Shown piece after piece: positions 16,422 through 25,069 of a DNA stretch of 64,000 nucleotides. Positions within the stretch are counted from its first letter, which is position 1. Each line of letters opens with the position of its first letter. The position numbers and the translations under genes were made by a program. The notes under the pieces were generated by a model. That model searched no databases. It had not been told where the DNA came from and saw nothing but the letters and a program-made list of their open reading frames with translations. The DNA is from Pelagomonas calceolata (lineage: Eukaryota > Sar > Pelagophyceae > Pelagomonadales > Pelagomonadaceae), in the NCBI GenBank assembly GCA_918797485.1, contig CAKKNE010000006.1, positions 2,294,001-2,358,000 of the forward strand, in the 5' to 3' direction.

Positions 16422-18110
16422 TCACTTCTGGCGCTTGGCCGGCGACTCGGCGGCGCTGCCGCGGCGCTTGCGCGTCGCGGGCGCCGCAGAACCGCCTAAC
16501 CGCTTCGCGAGCCAAGTTCGGAGTTTTTTCGCCGTCTTTTTGGGCCAGCTTCCGGCCGAGGGCGCCTTTTGCTGCAAGAGCGCGTCGCGCTCGGCCTCGA
16601 AGCACGCCCACGGGACACATGTATCACCTGTTAATTCACCACTAACGTCGACGCACCACTCGCGGCCGTCGTCATTGCATTTCTGGACGTGGTGGATGTC
16701 CGTAGCGCCCAGGGACGTGAGCAAGGCGCGGACATCCGTGTTCTCGTCGTCGACGCGGACGTGGTAACACGTCCCTTTGGGTGGGGGGTGCACCGGTTCT
16801 ATAGCTTCATCAGAACCCAGGTCGATCTCGTAGACCGACCGCATCAGGTGCAGGCGGTTCTCGCAACTCGTACCTTTCTCGAGCAAGCGTACGTAAACAA
16901 CTCCCGTGGTGTGGGCGTCCCAGCCGGCCTCGTGGAAGCGCTGCGTCGTACGAGGGTCTCTACGAGGCGCATCGAGCGCCGCCCTAAACGCCGCCGTGCG
17001 CGCCGCGTCGTCGACCTGGCCGTCTTCATCGGACTCGTCTTCGGACGACTCTTCCGGGCCGTACTTCCCAAAACCGCGCGCGAAGCGGATCTCCGCACCT
17101 GTCGACGTCTGGACGGCCTCGTACAATTGATCTAACGCGGTCCTTCTCTCAGGAAAGGCACACCGCGGCGCGAAGGCCTTCGTGTCGACGATGATCGGGA
17201 AGTTCTGCCGCACGAGAGCCTTGAATGAAGACCAGTCTTCTGGGATAGGTGCTTCGAAGTGCTCCAACAGAAACAAAAGGTCGTAGAGGCAGTTGTGGCC
17301 TACGAGAGGCAGCTTCCGGTCGCGACAGGCATCGCGCAATTCCACAAACAGCGCCCGAGCCCCAATCTTGTTCTCGCGGACGTCGTCAAGCCGTTGCTGC
17401 TTCCTTAACTGATCCCTACGAGCCTTCTCGGCCTCAGTTAACAGGACACACCGAATCTGGTGCTTGACGGGCCCTTTTTCGGTGGCGACGAGGGGAAACC
17501 TCCGCTCAATCTCTTGATGCAGGTACTTCCGGACCACAGGCGTCGCGTGCGGTTGGAGGTCCATCTGTTTTACTGATGTCTGTTCAGACAGCACCTGGAC
17601 CTTTGCTAACTCCCCATCAGCGAAGGCCTTGTAGGTCGCGTCCTGGAGCTGGAACGTCTTGCGCTCGGGCTCACTGGAGGCCTCCTTGATGAGTCGAGCT
17701 TCCGTCGCGCTGTCGACGTAGGGGATGCCATCTCGTAACCAGGTGCCGAAGTCCATGGCGTTCTTCCTCAGGAAAGCAACGGCTCCGGTACTCAAATTTA
17801 CGTCTCTCCCTCCAGGGGTCTCCGCGGCAAAAACATAGCAGTTGAAGACACTTGAACGGTAGCTTTCGCCGTTTTTTTCGAACACGGCGATGCCCAGTTG
17901 CATCAATCCAAAGGACTTGGCGACATTTCTCATCCTCGCGTAGCGCGACGATGCCGAATCAGACAAGGGGTTCATGTCCTGGAACGAGCCGTTGTTGAAG
18001 CTTATTCCCGTGAACTCCTCGTCGATGGCGACGAACTGGGCCTTGGGCGACTGGAGGGCCCGTCGCAATTTCGTGACGGCGTCGCTCAGGTTGTCTCGAC
18101 TCACGTCCAT
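16422..18110 (-). CDS. PARN: Poly(A)-specific ribonuclease PARN
   Basis: A 562-residue CAF1-superfamily deadenylase. The N-terminus carries the first catalytic acidic motif, VAIDEEFTGI (D30, E32), and PARN-type text around it (SRYARMRNVAKSF, LMQLGIAVF, FLRKNAMDFGTWLRDGIPY). An R3H-like module follows at about residues 190-230 (YLHQEIERRFPLV). Then come the second and third catalytic segments (GHNCLYDLLFL with IIVDTKAFA, and HEAGWDAHTTGVVYV). A C-terminal RRM-like region (TCYHVRVDDENTDVRALL) and a basic tail (TRKRRGS, PAKRQK) suggest nuclear residence. It removes poly(A) tails and trims small RNAs. The domain order matches animal and plant PARN. Confidence 0.92.
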   Translation of the reverse strand: MDVSRDNLSDAVTKLRRALQSPKAQFVAIDEEFTGISFNNGSFQDMNPLSDSASSRYARMRNVAKSFGLMQLGIAVFEKNGESYRSSVFNCYVFAAETPGGRDVNLSTGAVAFLRKNAMDFGTWLRDGIPYVDSATEARLIKEASSEPERKTFQLQDATYKAFADGELAKVQVLSEQTSVKQMDLQPHATPVVRKYLHQEIERRFPLVATEKGPVKHQIRCVLLTEAEKARRDQLRKQQRLDDVRENKIGARALFVELRDACRDRKLPLVGHNCLYDLLFLLEHFEAPIPEDWSSFKALVRQNFPIIVDTKAFAPRCAFPERRTALDQLYEAVQTSTGAEIRFARGFGKYGPEESSEDESDEDGQVDDAARTAAFRAALDAPRRDPRTTQRFHEAGWDAHTTGVVYVRLLEKGTSCENRLHLMRSVYEIDLGSDEAIEPVHPPPKGTCYHVRVDDENTDVRALLTSLGATDIHHVQKCNDDGREWCVDVSGELTGDTCVPWACFEAERDALLQQKAPSAGSWPKKTAKKLRTWLAKRLGGSAAPATRKRRGSAAESPAKRQK

Positions 18111-18369
18111 GTCCCTAGAGCTTGTGCTTTACCTGCGTGCTGTGGGGGCGCGCGCGCGCACGGTATTGGGTTTTGGCGCGCGGGGGTCGGGGCGCGGGCA
18201 AAGGACCTGCAAGGACAGATGAGGTGATCAAGGGTTTGGAGGGCGCTGGCTGGACATTCGTTGTTGCGGGCGGCTGCGCGGCTGGTGAGAGGCTGCGCGG
18301 CGTCAGCGAGCGCGTCAGGCGGCGCGCGCCGGCCGCGTAGCGCGTGGCGGCGGCTGCCGAGCTGTGCTA

Positions 18370-18392
18370 GCTAGTGTCTACACGACGCTAGC
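18370..18392 (+). promoter_or_regulatory. CTAG inverted-repeat promoter motif, copy 6
   Basis: The site reads GCTAGTGTCTACAC followed by GACGCTAGC, with nearly symmetric arms. It sits in the 554-bp divergent spacer between PARN (18110) and the 5-alpha-reductase gene (18665). The rest of the spacer is a GC-rich tract (18230-18350) with repeated GGCTGCGCGG and nothing else identifiable. Confidence 0.65.
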
Positions 18393-18664
18393 TTCGACGC
18401 ACCACGCGCTACAAGCGTTTTGTAGGCCTTGTAGGAGCTTGTGCAGACCTGACGCCGCCAATAGCTGCTCAGTGTTGCCGTGTGGTGCGCTTGATTAAGA
18501 CAGACTGATCCGTTCGCCGCTTCTCCGCCCACAGAGCAGCTTGCTCTCAAACGCTCTGGACGGCCGTCCCAGGGCCTTACACATCACCACGGCGCCGCTG
18601 CGTTTCGTATTATCGTCCTGCGATACACGGCAGTCAAAAGAAAAGAAGTCAACAAAGAAAAGAG

Positions 18665-19622
18665 ATGCGGCCCGGCTCCGTCTTCGGCCTGACGACGCTC
18701 GGACTCGTGAGTCGCACGAGCATGGACGACCGGCTCGGCGACGGCCCGCCGCTCTGGGAAGGCGAGCAGCAGTTTCACGCGTTCCTCGGCTACGCGCTCC
18801 TCACGGCCATGGCGGCGGCGTGCGCCGCGCTGAGCCTGGGCGCCGTGGCCCCGTACGGCCGCTACGCGGACGCGAAAGCGTTGGGTATTAGTGATTGGGG
18901 GCCAAAGGTACCAGCACAACTAGCGTGGTGCCTCCAGGAGCTGCCTTCCCTAGTAGTGCCGCTCGTCTGTCTGGTGCGGCCGGGCTGGGGCCCGGCTTCG
19001 GCGACGAACGGCGTCCTGCTGCTCTGCTTTTTGGCGCACTACGCGAATCGGGCCCTCGTCTATCCTTTGAGGATAAGAGGCGGCGCGCCGACGCCGCTCT
19101 ACGTCATGGCCTCCGCCTTTACGTTTACCTTGGTCAACGGCTACCTCCAGGCGGGCGCGCTCGGCGGGCCCTGGGCGTCAGCCGTGCCCGGCGACGCGGC
19201 CTTCGGCGGCGGCGTTCTGCTGTTTCTTGCCGGCGCCCTCGGCAACGCCTACCACGACGCGCTCCTGCGGGCGCTGCGGGAGCCGGGCGAGACGGGCTAC
19301 AAGGTACCGACTGGCGGCCTCTTTGATTACGTGTCGGGCGCGAACTACTTGTGTGAGATCGTGTGCGGAAATCAAACTCACGCCCCTGACACGCCATCGA
19401 CGCGACTTTCGCTTGGTGCGTCACCGGTCGATTGCCGCAGGCGAGATCGTCGAGTGGGCTGGGTTTGCCATCGCCTGCCGGACGCCCGCGGCCCACATCT
19501 TCGCGTGGTGCGTGATTTTTAATCTCGCGCCGCGGGCGGTGTCGCACCACGCCTGGTACCGCGAAAAGTTCGGCGACGCGTATCCGGCTCAACGAAGGGC
19601 GCTCGTGCCGTTCCTGTTCTGA
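18665..19622 (+). CDS. 3-oxo-5-alpha-steroid 4-dehydrogenase (SRD5A-like)
   Basis: Two exons, 18665-19352 and 19441-19622, encode 289 residues. The family is an ER membrane NADPH-dependent reductase acting on the 4,5 double bond of steroids. Several hydrophobic segments are visible (AFLGYALLTAMAAACAAL, GVLLLCFLAHYANRALVYP). The C-terminus matches the family closely: GLFDYVSGANYLCEIVEWAG across the splice junction, then AVSHHAWYREKFGDAYP, and RRALVPFLF. The residues EIV lie in the target duplicated by the inserted element, so only splicing gives the conserved GANYLCEIVEW. The start is the first ATG, but the first 20 residues are not diagnostic. Confidence 0.88.
19353..19440 (+). mobile_element. 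Introner (intron-forming DNA element), 88 bp
   Basis: The intron of the 5-alpha-reductase gene is an inserted element. Terminal inverted repeats: GTGTGCGGAAATCAA at 19361-19375 and GGTCGATTGCCGCAG at 19426-19440. Target duplications: GTGAGATC (19353-19360) and GCGAGATC (19441-19448), 7 of 8 identical. The GT donor is the start of the left target copy; the CAG acceptor is the element's end. The internal box ACGCCATCGACGCGAC is shared with the other family members. Confidence 0.85.
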
Positions 19623-19656
19623 CGACGACGCGACTACAACTGATAATGTGATATGT

Positions 19657-20709
19657 TTACTCTCCTGGTTCAGGATCGACATAAATAGGATCCCCTGGTT
19701 TCGGCCCTCTATCTTTGAGGCAGTCCGCGCGGAAGGTCACCAACCTAGGCGGCGCGAGCCGCTCGTCACTACCTTCGACCGCTTCCAGAGCCGTCACGAC
19801 GCCCTCCGCCCTCAAGAGAGTTTGGGCGTTGGGCATCCAGGCGACGCGGATGGGCACTGGAACAGCCGCGGGAATGATCTGGGGAGCTTGCACGCGGATG
19901 CCGCCCGGCAAGGCGAGGTTGTAGGACGCCTCGCCGCTCCGCGTCGACTCGTGCCACGACTCGTCCTCCTCAAGACCGTCGGGCAATTCGAAATGCTCGA
20001 GCGTGTCCCTTATCGCAACGTCGCTCTCGCCGACCCAGTCTCTTCTCCAGGAATAGGGGCTTCTCCCCTTCCAGAAGTGCGTATTATCTTTATCATCTGG
20101 TAAATCATCCTCGTGGCCTTGCCACCTTGTTGCCTCCACTTCTCTCGTAGGTGCTCCTAGCTCCGCGTCGCACCGCTCCCTCGCGACGACACATCTAAAG
20201 CAGAGTAACGCGGGCACCGCGTCCTCGACGCCTTCATTGGCCTCCGCCGGGGCGTGCTGCACGGCCACGCGTAACCGCGACGCGCCGTACCTCAATAGCA
20301 ACTCGGTAGACATCAGCCCACTCCTTAGTAACGTAGGCCCGGACACCATGCCCGCACCCGCACACGTCTGCCGTCCGAGCTTCCCTTTCGTGTACGTCCC
20401 GACGGGAATCTGCCGCGGATAGCCGTCGGGCCCGGGCACCTCCATTTTATGGACGGCGTCGTCGCCGTCCAGCGAGACGTCCCAGCAGCCCGTATGCGCT
20501 AATTGTTCGATGCCTTGGCTGTCGAACGTCGTCCAGACGCCCTCCCACCGGCCCGACTGCGCCGCGTACAGCTGCCACTGGGCGTCGGCGAAGTCGGTGT
20601 CGGTCGTTTCGGTGGCGCGGCGGCGCGTGAGCTGGTTGCGTGCTGCCGGCGTCATGATGAGTGCAGTGGCATACTGCAGCAGGAGTGCCGTGACGGCGCG
20701 GCGCCGCAT
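19657..20709 (-). CDS. DUF3598/lipocalin-like protein, probably organelle-targeted
   Basis: A 350-residue protein from the ATG at 20709 (MRRRAVTALLLQYATALIM); the frame extends 20 codons further without better content. The N-terminus looks like a signal or bipartite plastid presequence and resembles that of the MATE gene at 42629 (MRRRRVTALMLATAASAL). The domain start SGRWEGVWTTFDSQG is typical of DUF3598 proteins of cyanobacteria and plastids, which have a lipocalin-like barrel. Repeated short beta-like stretches follow (TYTKGKLGRQTCAGAGMV, SLDGDDAVHKMEV). The biochemical role is unknown. It faces the glutaredoxin gene across a 238-bp spacer without the CTAG motif. Confidence 0.6.
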   Translation of the reverse strand: MRRRAVTALLLQYATALIMTPAARNQLTRRRATETTDTDFADAQWQLYAAQSGRWEGVWTTFDSQGIEQLAHTGCWDVSLDGDDAVHKMEVPGPDGYPRQIPVGTYTKGKLGRQTCAGAGMVSGPTLLRSGLMSTELLLRYGASRLRVAVQHAPAEANEGVEDAVPALLCFRCVVARERCDAELGAPTREVEATRWQGHEDDLPDDKDNTHFWKGRSPYSWRRDWVGESDVAIRDTLEHFELPDGLEEDESWHESTRSGEASYNLALPGGIRVQAPQIIPAAVPVPIRVAWMPNAQTLLRAEGVVTALEAVEGSDERLAPPRLVTFRADCLKDRGPKPGDPIYVDPEPGE

Positions 20710-20947
20710 CGTGCTTCGCTGGGCGCGTTGCTGCGGGACTCTATGAATCACTGGCCAGCGCTGGTGCACGCTCGTCGCACAGCAGCGCTAATGCAGGGCC
20801 AAAACCAAGGAGAGCGGCAGGCTGGAGACCACAGCAACTTTCAGTCTCCTGATCGCATAAATACTCTTGTGATCAAGCAAAGCTGCGCGGCGTGTGGTGA
20901 AGGACTCCAGCCAACAGTTCAGAGGCGTTCGGCTCCTCTCGGACCGC

Positions 20948-21820
20948 ATGCGCCGCCAACTATGCGGCGCACTGCTCATAGCACGCCTCGCAGCAGCCGC
21001 GTGGGGCGTCCGCGAGGCGCTCGACCGCCACCGCGACCGGCCGTGGATGGAAATGATCCAGGACGAGTTGCGCAGTCACCGCGTCGTCGTCTACAGCAAG
21101 ACGTTCTGTCCGCACAGCCGGGCCGTGAAGGAAATATTACGATCGCTCTCCCAGGGGTACGTCGCGGTCGAGCTCGATCACGTCGCGCACGGCAGAGACC
21201 TGCAGCGGGCGCTCGCGAGGCTGACGGGCGTGGCCACGGTCCCGCAAGTCTTCGTCGACGGCCAATTCGTGGGCACGGCCGACGGGACGCGCGAAGCGCT
21301 GGCGTCGGGGCGGCTGGCGCGGCTCCTGAACGCCAGGTTGCCGGATAGTGCCGTCGAGCTGTGCGCCAGTGGCTGCGTCGCCCGTTGCGACGTGCGAGGT
21401 AATCTCGGCGACTGCGGCGTCATATTCAATCGGGGCGACGACTGGCTGAAGGATCGCTGGCAGGCGGCGTCGGACATGGGCGGGACGGCGATACCAGGAC
21501 CCCACAAGGTCGAGATCGATTTTGGACGCGCCGTGAGCGTGTGCTCCGTAGAAATCGACTGGGAGACTGCCTACGCCGACGATTATACGATACATCTCGA
21601 CGGCGAGCGCGTCTTCGACGGCGCGGCGCCGGGCACCAGCAGACGCGCGCGGATGAGCGGAAAGAGTCCCGGGGTAAAGGGGAGACCGCTGCACGTCGTT
21701 CACGACGTCACGTTAGACGAATGCGTGCTGGCGCGAGCACTGACCCTCGACATCCATCGAGGAGCAACTCCATGGGGCGTCTCCATCTGGCACGTGGGCG
21801 TCATGGGGACTGTATCCTGA
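20948..21820 (+). CDS. Glutaredoxin fused to discoidin (F5/8-C)-like domain
   Basis: A 290-residue protein. Residues 1-22 (MRRQLCGALLIARLAAAAWG) form a signal peptide or anchor. Residues about 34-130 are a glutaredoxin: active site CPHS at 54-57 in VVVYSKTFCPHSRAV, the cis-proline TVPQVF, and GTADGTREAL. The second Cys of the usual CPYC site is Ser, so the chemistry is probably monothiol (glutathionylation/deglutathionylation). From about residue 150 a discoidin-like domain follows (DDWLKDRWQAASDMGG, then VEIDWETAYADDYTIHLDG, ending TPWGVSIWHVGVMG), a fold that binds glycans or lipids. A secretory redox enzyme with a carbohydrate-binding tail is inferred. The start was chosen because the signal peptide begins there. 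Confidence 0.85.
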   Translation: MRRQLCGALLIARLAAAAWGVREALDRHRDRPWMEMIQDELRSHRVVVYSKTFCPHSRAVKEILRSLSQGYVAVELDHVAHGRDLQRALARLTGVATVPQVFVDGQFVGTADGTREALASGRLARLLNARLPDSAVELCASGCVARCDVRGNLGDCGVIFNRGDDWLKDRWQAASDMGGTAIPGPHKVEIDFGRAVSVCSVEIDWETAYADDYTIHLDGERVFDGAAPGTSRRARMSGKSPGVKGRPLHVVHDVTLDECVLARALTLDIHRGATPWGVSIWHVGVMGTVS

Positions 21821-21896
21821 CGGCAAATCGATTCTAATGCTTGTAACGCTTGACCGCGACCCGCGCGCCGCCGCGACAGGAGAGATCGTCCAGTCT

Positions 21897-21915
21897 CCAC
21901 GCCATCGAGCAGGCG
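21897..21915 (-). repeat. Introner internal-box copy outside a gene
   Basis: CCACGCCATCGAGCAGGCG is the exact reverse complement of the 19-mer at 44047-44065 and 48571-48589 inside two introners. It lies between the stop codons of the glutaredoxin and sulfotransferase genes. No terminal repeats are recognisable around it, so it may be a decayed insertion in 3' UTR sequence. Confidence 0.45.
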
Positions 21916-21951
21916 CGTCGGTGGCATGATAGTCGTAATTTAAATGTGAAA

Positions 21952-23283
21952 TTAAGCAACGCTCACCGCCGGCAGCGCCCGGATCCGCTCGAGGATGCGC
22001 CCGTACATGCGGTCGAGGCCGCGCCGCGTCGCCTCGGAGTGGGCCTGATTATTTTCGCCGGCGGCCGTCAGGTCGTTGCGCACCGTCTCGGTCCGCTCCG
22101 GGAAGGACGATGCGAGTGATGCGGGCAACCCCAGAGCGCTCATGACCGCCTCGCGGTTCTGCCAGAGCTTGTGGTAGTTCAATGCTACAATGGGGTACTT
22201 TTGGGGTGAGGTATACGCCTCGAAGAAGGCCAATAGACCCATGCGGTCGACACCTTGTTGGGCGTACACGTCGAGCTTTGGAAAGCTCTGTTCCACGCCG
22301 CAATCCCCATCCAAATGCTTGCAGTGCCCGTAGCCAAATCTAGACACCATGGCCTCGACGGGGTCCTTGAAGATGTAGAGCACGCGGTAGTCGTCCAGAT
22401 CGGCGACGGGTTTCGTCTCCGTCCGGAAGCGGCCGCCGCCCGGGAACCGCCTCGCCCTAAAATCCCTTTCTCTGGTCGACGGTCGCGGCGGCGGCGGCAG
22501 CTCCCTTAATATATCGGGTGGTCGTTTATCATGAAAGTGGTAGACGTGCTTCGCGTATTTGCGCGGTAATTGGGCGAGCCATCCCGCGAGCATCTTGCTC
22601 CCGCAGCCTCCATAACTTACGACGATGTACGTCCGCGGCTTCGTCTGCGTCTTGAGGGCAGACCCCCACCATTTTGAGGTTTCTAGTAAGCGTCGACTCG
22701 TATCTTGAGCCGCTCTCGTAGCGTCGTCTCGCAGCAGTCGCACCGTCGCCTTTGATAAATCTCGGTTGTGTCCTGGTTTGATCTCCTGGCCATCCACCAC
22801 AACAGCGTCGCACTCGACTAACCGTTCGCAGTGTTTCAACGCCCGGGCGCAGGTCGCCTCCTTGCAGAGCAATTCGCACGTTTTTGTCACTTTGGCGACC
22901 TTAAAGTCCCGCAAGGCGCAGGGGAAGTCCTTGAGCTGGGTCAGAGGCGTCGCGACCGGCGGCGATGGCGCGACGGGCGTCGCCGTCGTCGCCACGGGCA
23001 CGAAGGGCTTGGGCTGATAGGGTGATGGTGGTATGCGCCGCCGCCGCCGCCGCTGCTGCAGCGCTCTGGTTAAATTCGCGCGCTCGTCGCCCTGCCACCT
23101 CCTCTCCGTTTCCAGGGCCGCCCGCGCCTCGAGCAGCGCTGCGCTTAACGAGGCCCGTCTTGCGACGGCGGCGGCCAGCTCGGCTTCGTGCCTCGCCTGC
23201 TCGGCGCGGCTCGAGCGCAGCACGTAGACGCCGCCCATGAGGGCCAGGACGGAGGCTAGCGTGAGTTCGAGGGTCCGCGCCAT
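21952..23283 (-). CDS. Type II membrane sulfotransferase-like protein
   Basis: A 443-residue protein with Golgi-enzyme architecture: a short N-terminal anchor (LTLASVLALMGGVYVL), a coiled Ala/Arg/Glu stem (residues about 25-85), a basic/Pro linker and a lumenal domain. The PAPS-binding 5'-loop is suggested by SYGGCGSKML (after RTYIVV) and the 3'-phosphate site by YRVLYIFKDPVEAMVSRF. A Cys-rich segment (CELLCKEATCARALKHC) lies before it. Acceptors are probably carbohydrates or proteins in the secretory pathway; the exact substrate cannot be told. The start is the ATG before the anchor. Confidence 0.75.
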   Translation of the reverse strand: MARTLELTLASVLALMGGVYVLRSSRAEQARHEAELAAAVARRASLSAALLEARAALETERRWQGDERANLTRALQQRRRRRRIPPSPYQPKPFVPVATTATPVAPSPPVATPLTQLKDFPCALRDFKVAKVTKTCELLCKEATCARALKHCERLVECDAVVVDGQEIKPGHNRDLSKATVRLLRDDATRAAQDTSRRLLETSKWWGSALKTQTKPRTYIVVSYGGCGSKMLAGWLAQLPRKYAKHVYHFHDKRPPDILRELPPPPRPSTRERDFRARRFPGGGRFRTETKPVADLDDYRVLYIFKDPVEAMVSRFGYGHCKHLDGDCGVEQSFPKLDVYAQQGVDRMGLLAFFEAYTSPQKYPIVALNYHKLWQNREAVMSALGLPASLASSFPERTETVRNDLTAAGENNQAHSEATRRGLDRMYGRILERIRALPAVSVA

Positions 23284-23325
23284 GGCTTTGGGGCAGCGTT
23301 TTGCCGCCGGGGGCTGCCCAAAAAT

Positions 23326-23349
23326 GCTAGCGTCGTGTAACGCACTAGC
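23326..23349 (-). promoter_or_regulatory. CTAG inverted-repeat promoter motif, copy 7
   Basis: Read on the minus strand it is GCTAGTGCGTTACAC followed by GACGCTAGC. It lies 43 bp upstream of the sulfotransferase ATG (23283) and 202 bp from the ankyrin gene ATG (23551). Confidence 0.65.
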
Positions 23350-23550
23350 GAGCAGACTATGGTTTTTAAGCAGCCCCTACCGCTCGCCTGCGCTATCGTT
23401 GCGGCGCGAGACAGACTGTCTGAGGACGCGCCATAGCCGTGGATCACCGCTGTGCACCGCTTCTTGCTCAGCGCTGCGCTTAATTCAAACTCTGATCGGC
23501 CAACCTCCGCAGCGCAGCAGAATCAATTCTCTGCAACGTCCGCAGTAGCA

Positions 23551-25047
23551 ATGGAAGCCGACCCGCCAGCCGACGAGGTCGACGCGCTCGCGACGCGAAT
23601 CGAGGAGATCGATGAGCTGGGCGAAGGCAACGACGAATTCGGCCTCGGTGCCGTCCTGAAGAAATTGATTCGAAACGCCGACGTCGAGGGCGTGCGAGCG
23701 CACCTCGAAGTCCTCGAGTACAATGGGCAGGCCGTACACACGTACCACCTGTCGATGGCGGCGCGGCTGCCTTATAAAGTTCATTACGGCGACGCGGCGG
23801 TCTGCAGACGCTCGCGCGAGGTGCTGTTGCTGCTTGTTGCGGCCTGCGACGAGCAGACGCTCGGCCAGTGCGTCGTAGACACTAGGGATTGGAGTCCGAA
23901 GCGCGCTCTCGGGCGCCGCGGCCCGAACTGGCCGCCGTTTGATTTCACCGCAGAGGATTGGGCTGATATGCCAACGACTGCCACGGTGCTCCATCAGCTC
24001 GCGTGGGACGGCGATGTAGACGCATTAGCTATGATCTTGGCGCTCCCGCAATGCTCGGCGCGCCTCGTGAACGCCACGGCGGACGAGCAAATTCATGCCG
24101 ATGGGTCGGGAGAAGCAGCGAGGTATCAGTTCGTAAGGGGCGACCCGCGTGAGCTCCGCGACGAGATGGGCCCCGGCTCGACCGCGCTGCACATGGCCTG
24201 TCTCGCCGGTCGCGTATCCGTAGTTCAATTGTTATTGCGAGACGGTCGGGCCGATCCGAACTATCCCAACGAATACCGACAGCCGCCACTGATCACATGT
24301 GCCGCCGCCACGGGCGAATGCATGGGTGGGAAAATCAACCATCGCGTCGCAGAGTGCGTCCGAGCGCTGACGCGAGACCCTCGGACGAAAGTAGACGTCT
24401 GGTACGACAAAACAGGAGGGCAGTATAATGGCGCCGGCGTCCACTGCCACATCTTAAGCAAACTTGCCAAGTACGGAGCACTCGAACCGGCGTACCACAT
24501 ACTCGCCGCGCTGCCGAAGCTGGACCCTGACTCTGTGAAACTATGCGATTCGGTGCAGAACAATGTTGTTCGTCAAATAGGTTCAATGGTGGGACTCGCT
24601 AGCCTGAGCCCGCTCGAGACCTGTCTCGACGGGCCGCCGTTGGGCTTCAGGTCAGACGGTCATCACCCGATGCTCTGCTTCTTGATTGAGGTCTCGAACG
24701 CCGGCGGCTTTCGGATGTGGCGGGCGGAGAAACGTCGTGATATGATGGTGATCCGCGCCCTCGTCTCCAAAGCGCGCAAGCGGCGCCGCTTTGACGCGGC
24801 TGCCTCCCTCACGCATCGCCTATTCAACCTCCGCGACGATGCGTTATTCCTGCGCGTGCTCGGCTTCTGTTGGTTCCTGAATCCCGGAGCCCGCGTGCCG
24901 TGTGGTCACGACTATCAGCTCACCCGGCTCCGCAAGGAAGGCAAAACCCCCGATGAAGCGTTTGAAATCATCGCGAAGATGCCGGCAAAATATAAGCCTG
25001 GGACGTTTACTCAGGCGAGAAACTCGAAAATAGCTCGCTATGTCTAA
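23551..25047 (+). CDS. Ankyrin-repeat protein (large)
   Basis: A 498-residue protein from the ATG at 23551 (MEADPPADEVDAL); an in-frame ATG 33 codons upstream is less convincing. An acidic N-terminus is followed by degenerate ankyrin units: TTATVLHQLAWDGDVDALAM, GSTALHMACLAGRVSVVQLL and QPPLITCAAATGECMGG, spread over residues about 150-310. The C-terminal 170 residues are helical and end in a Lys-rich segment (TPDEAFEIIAKMPAKYKPGTF). There is no signal peptide. The domain arrangement is typical of the very large ankyrin families of stramenopile algae; no specific function can be given. Confidence 0.8.
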   Translation: MEADPPADEVDALATRIEEIDELGEGNDEFGLGAVLKKLIRNADVEGVRAHLEVLEYNGQAVHTYHLSMAARLPYKVHYGDAAVCRRSREVLLLLVAACDEQTLGQCVVDTRDWSPKRALGRRGPNWPPFDFTAEDWADMPTTATVLHQLAWDGDVDALAMILALPQCSARLVNATADEQIHADGSGEAARYQFVRGDPRELRDEMGPGSTALHMACLAGRVSVVQLLLRDGRADPNYPNEYRQPPLITCAAATGECMGGKINHRVAECVRALTRDPRTKVDVWYDKTGGQYNGAGVHCHILSKLAKYGALEPAYHILAALPKLDPDSVKLCDSVQNNVVRQIGSMVGLASLSPLETCLDGPPLGFRSDGHHPMLCFLIEVSNAGGFRMWRAEKRRDMMVIRALVSKARKRRRFDAAASLTHRLFNLRDDALFLRVLGFCWFLNPGARVPCGHDYQLTRLRKEGKTPDEAFEIIAKMPAKYKPGTFTQARNSKIARYV

Positions 25048-25069
25048 GTTAGAAATGTGTTACCTACTA

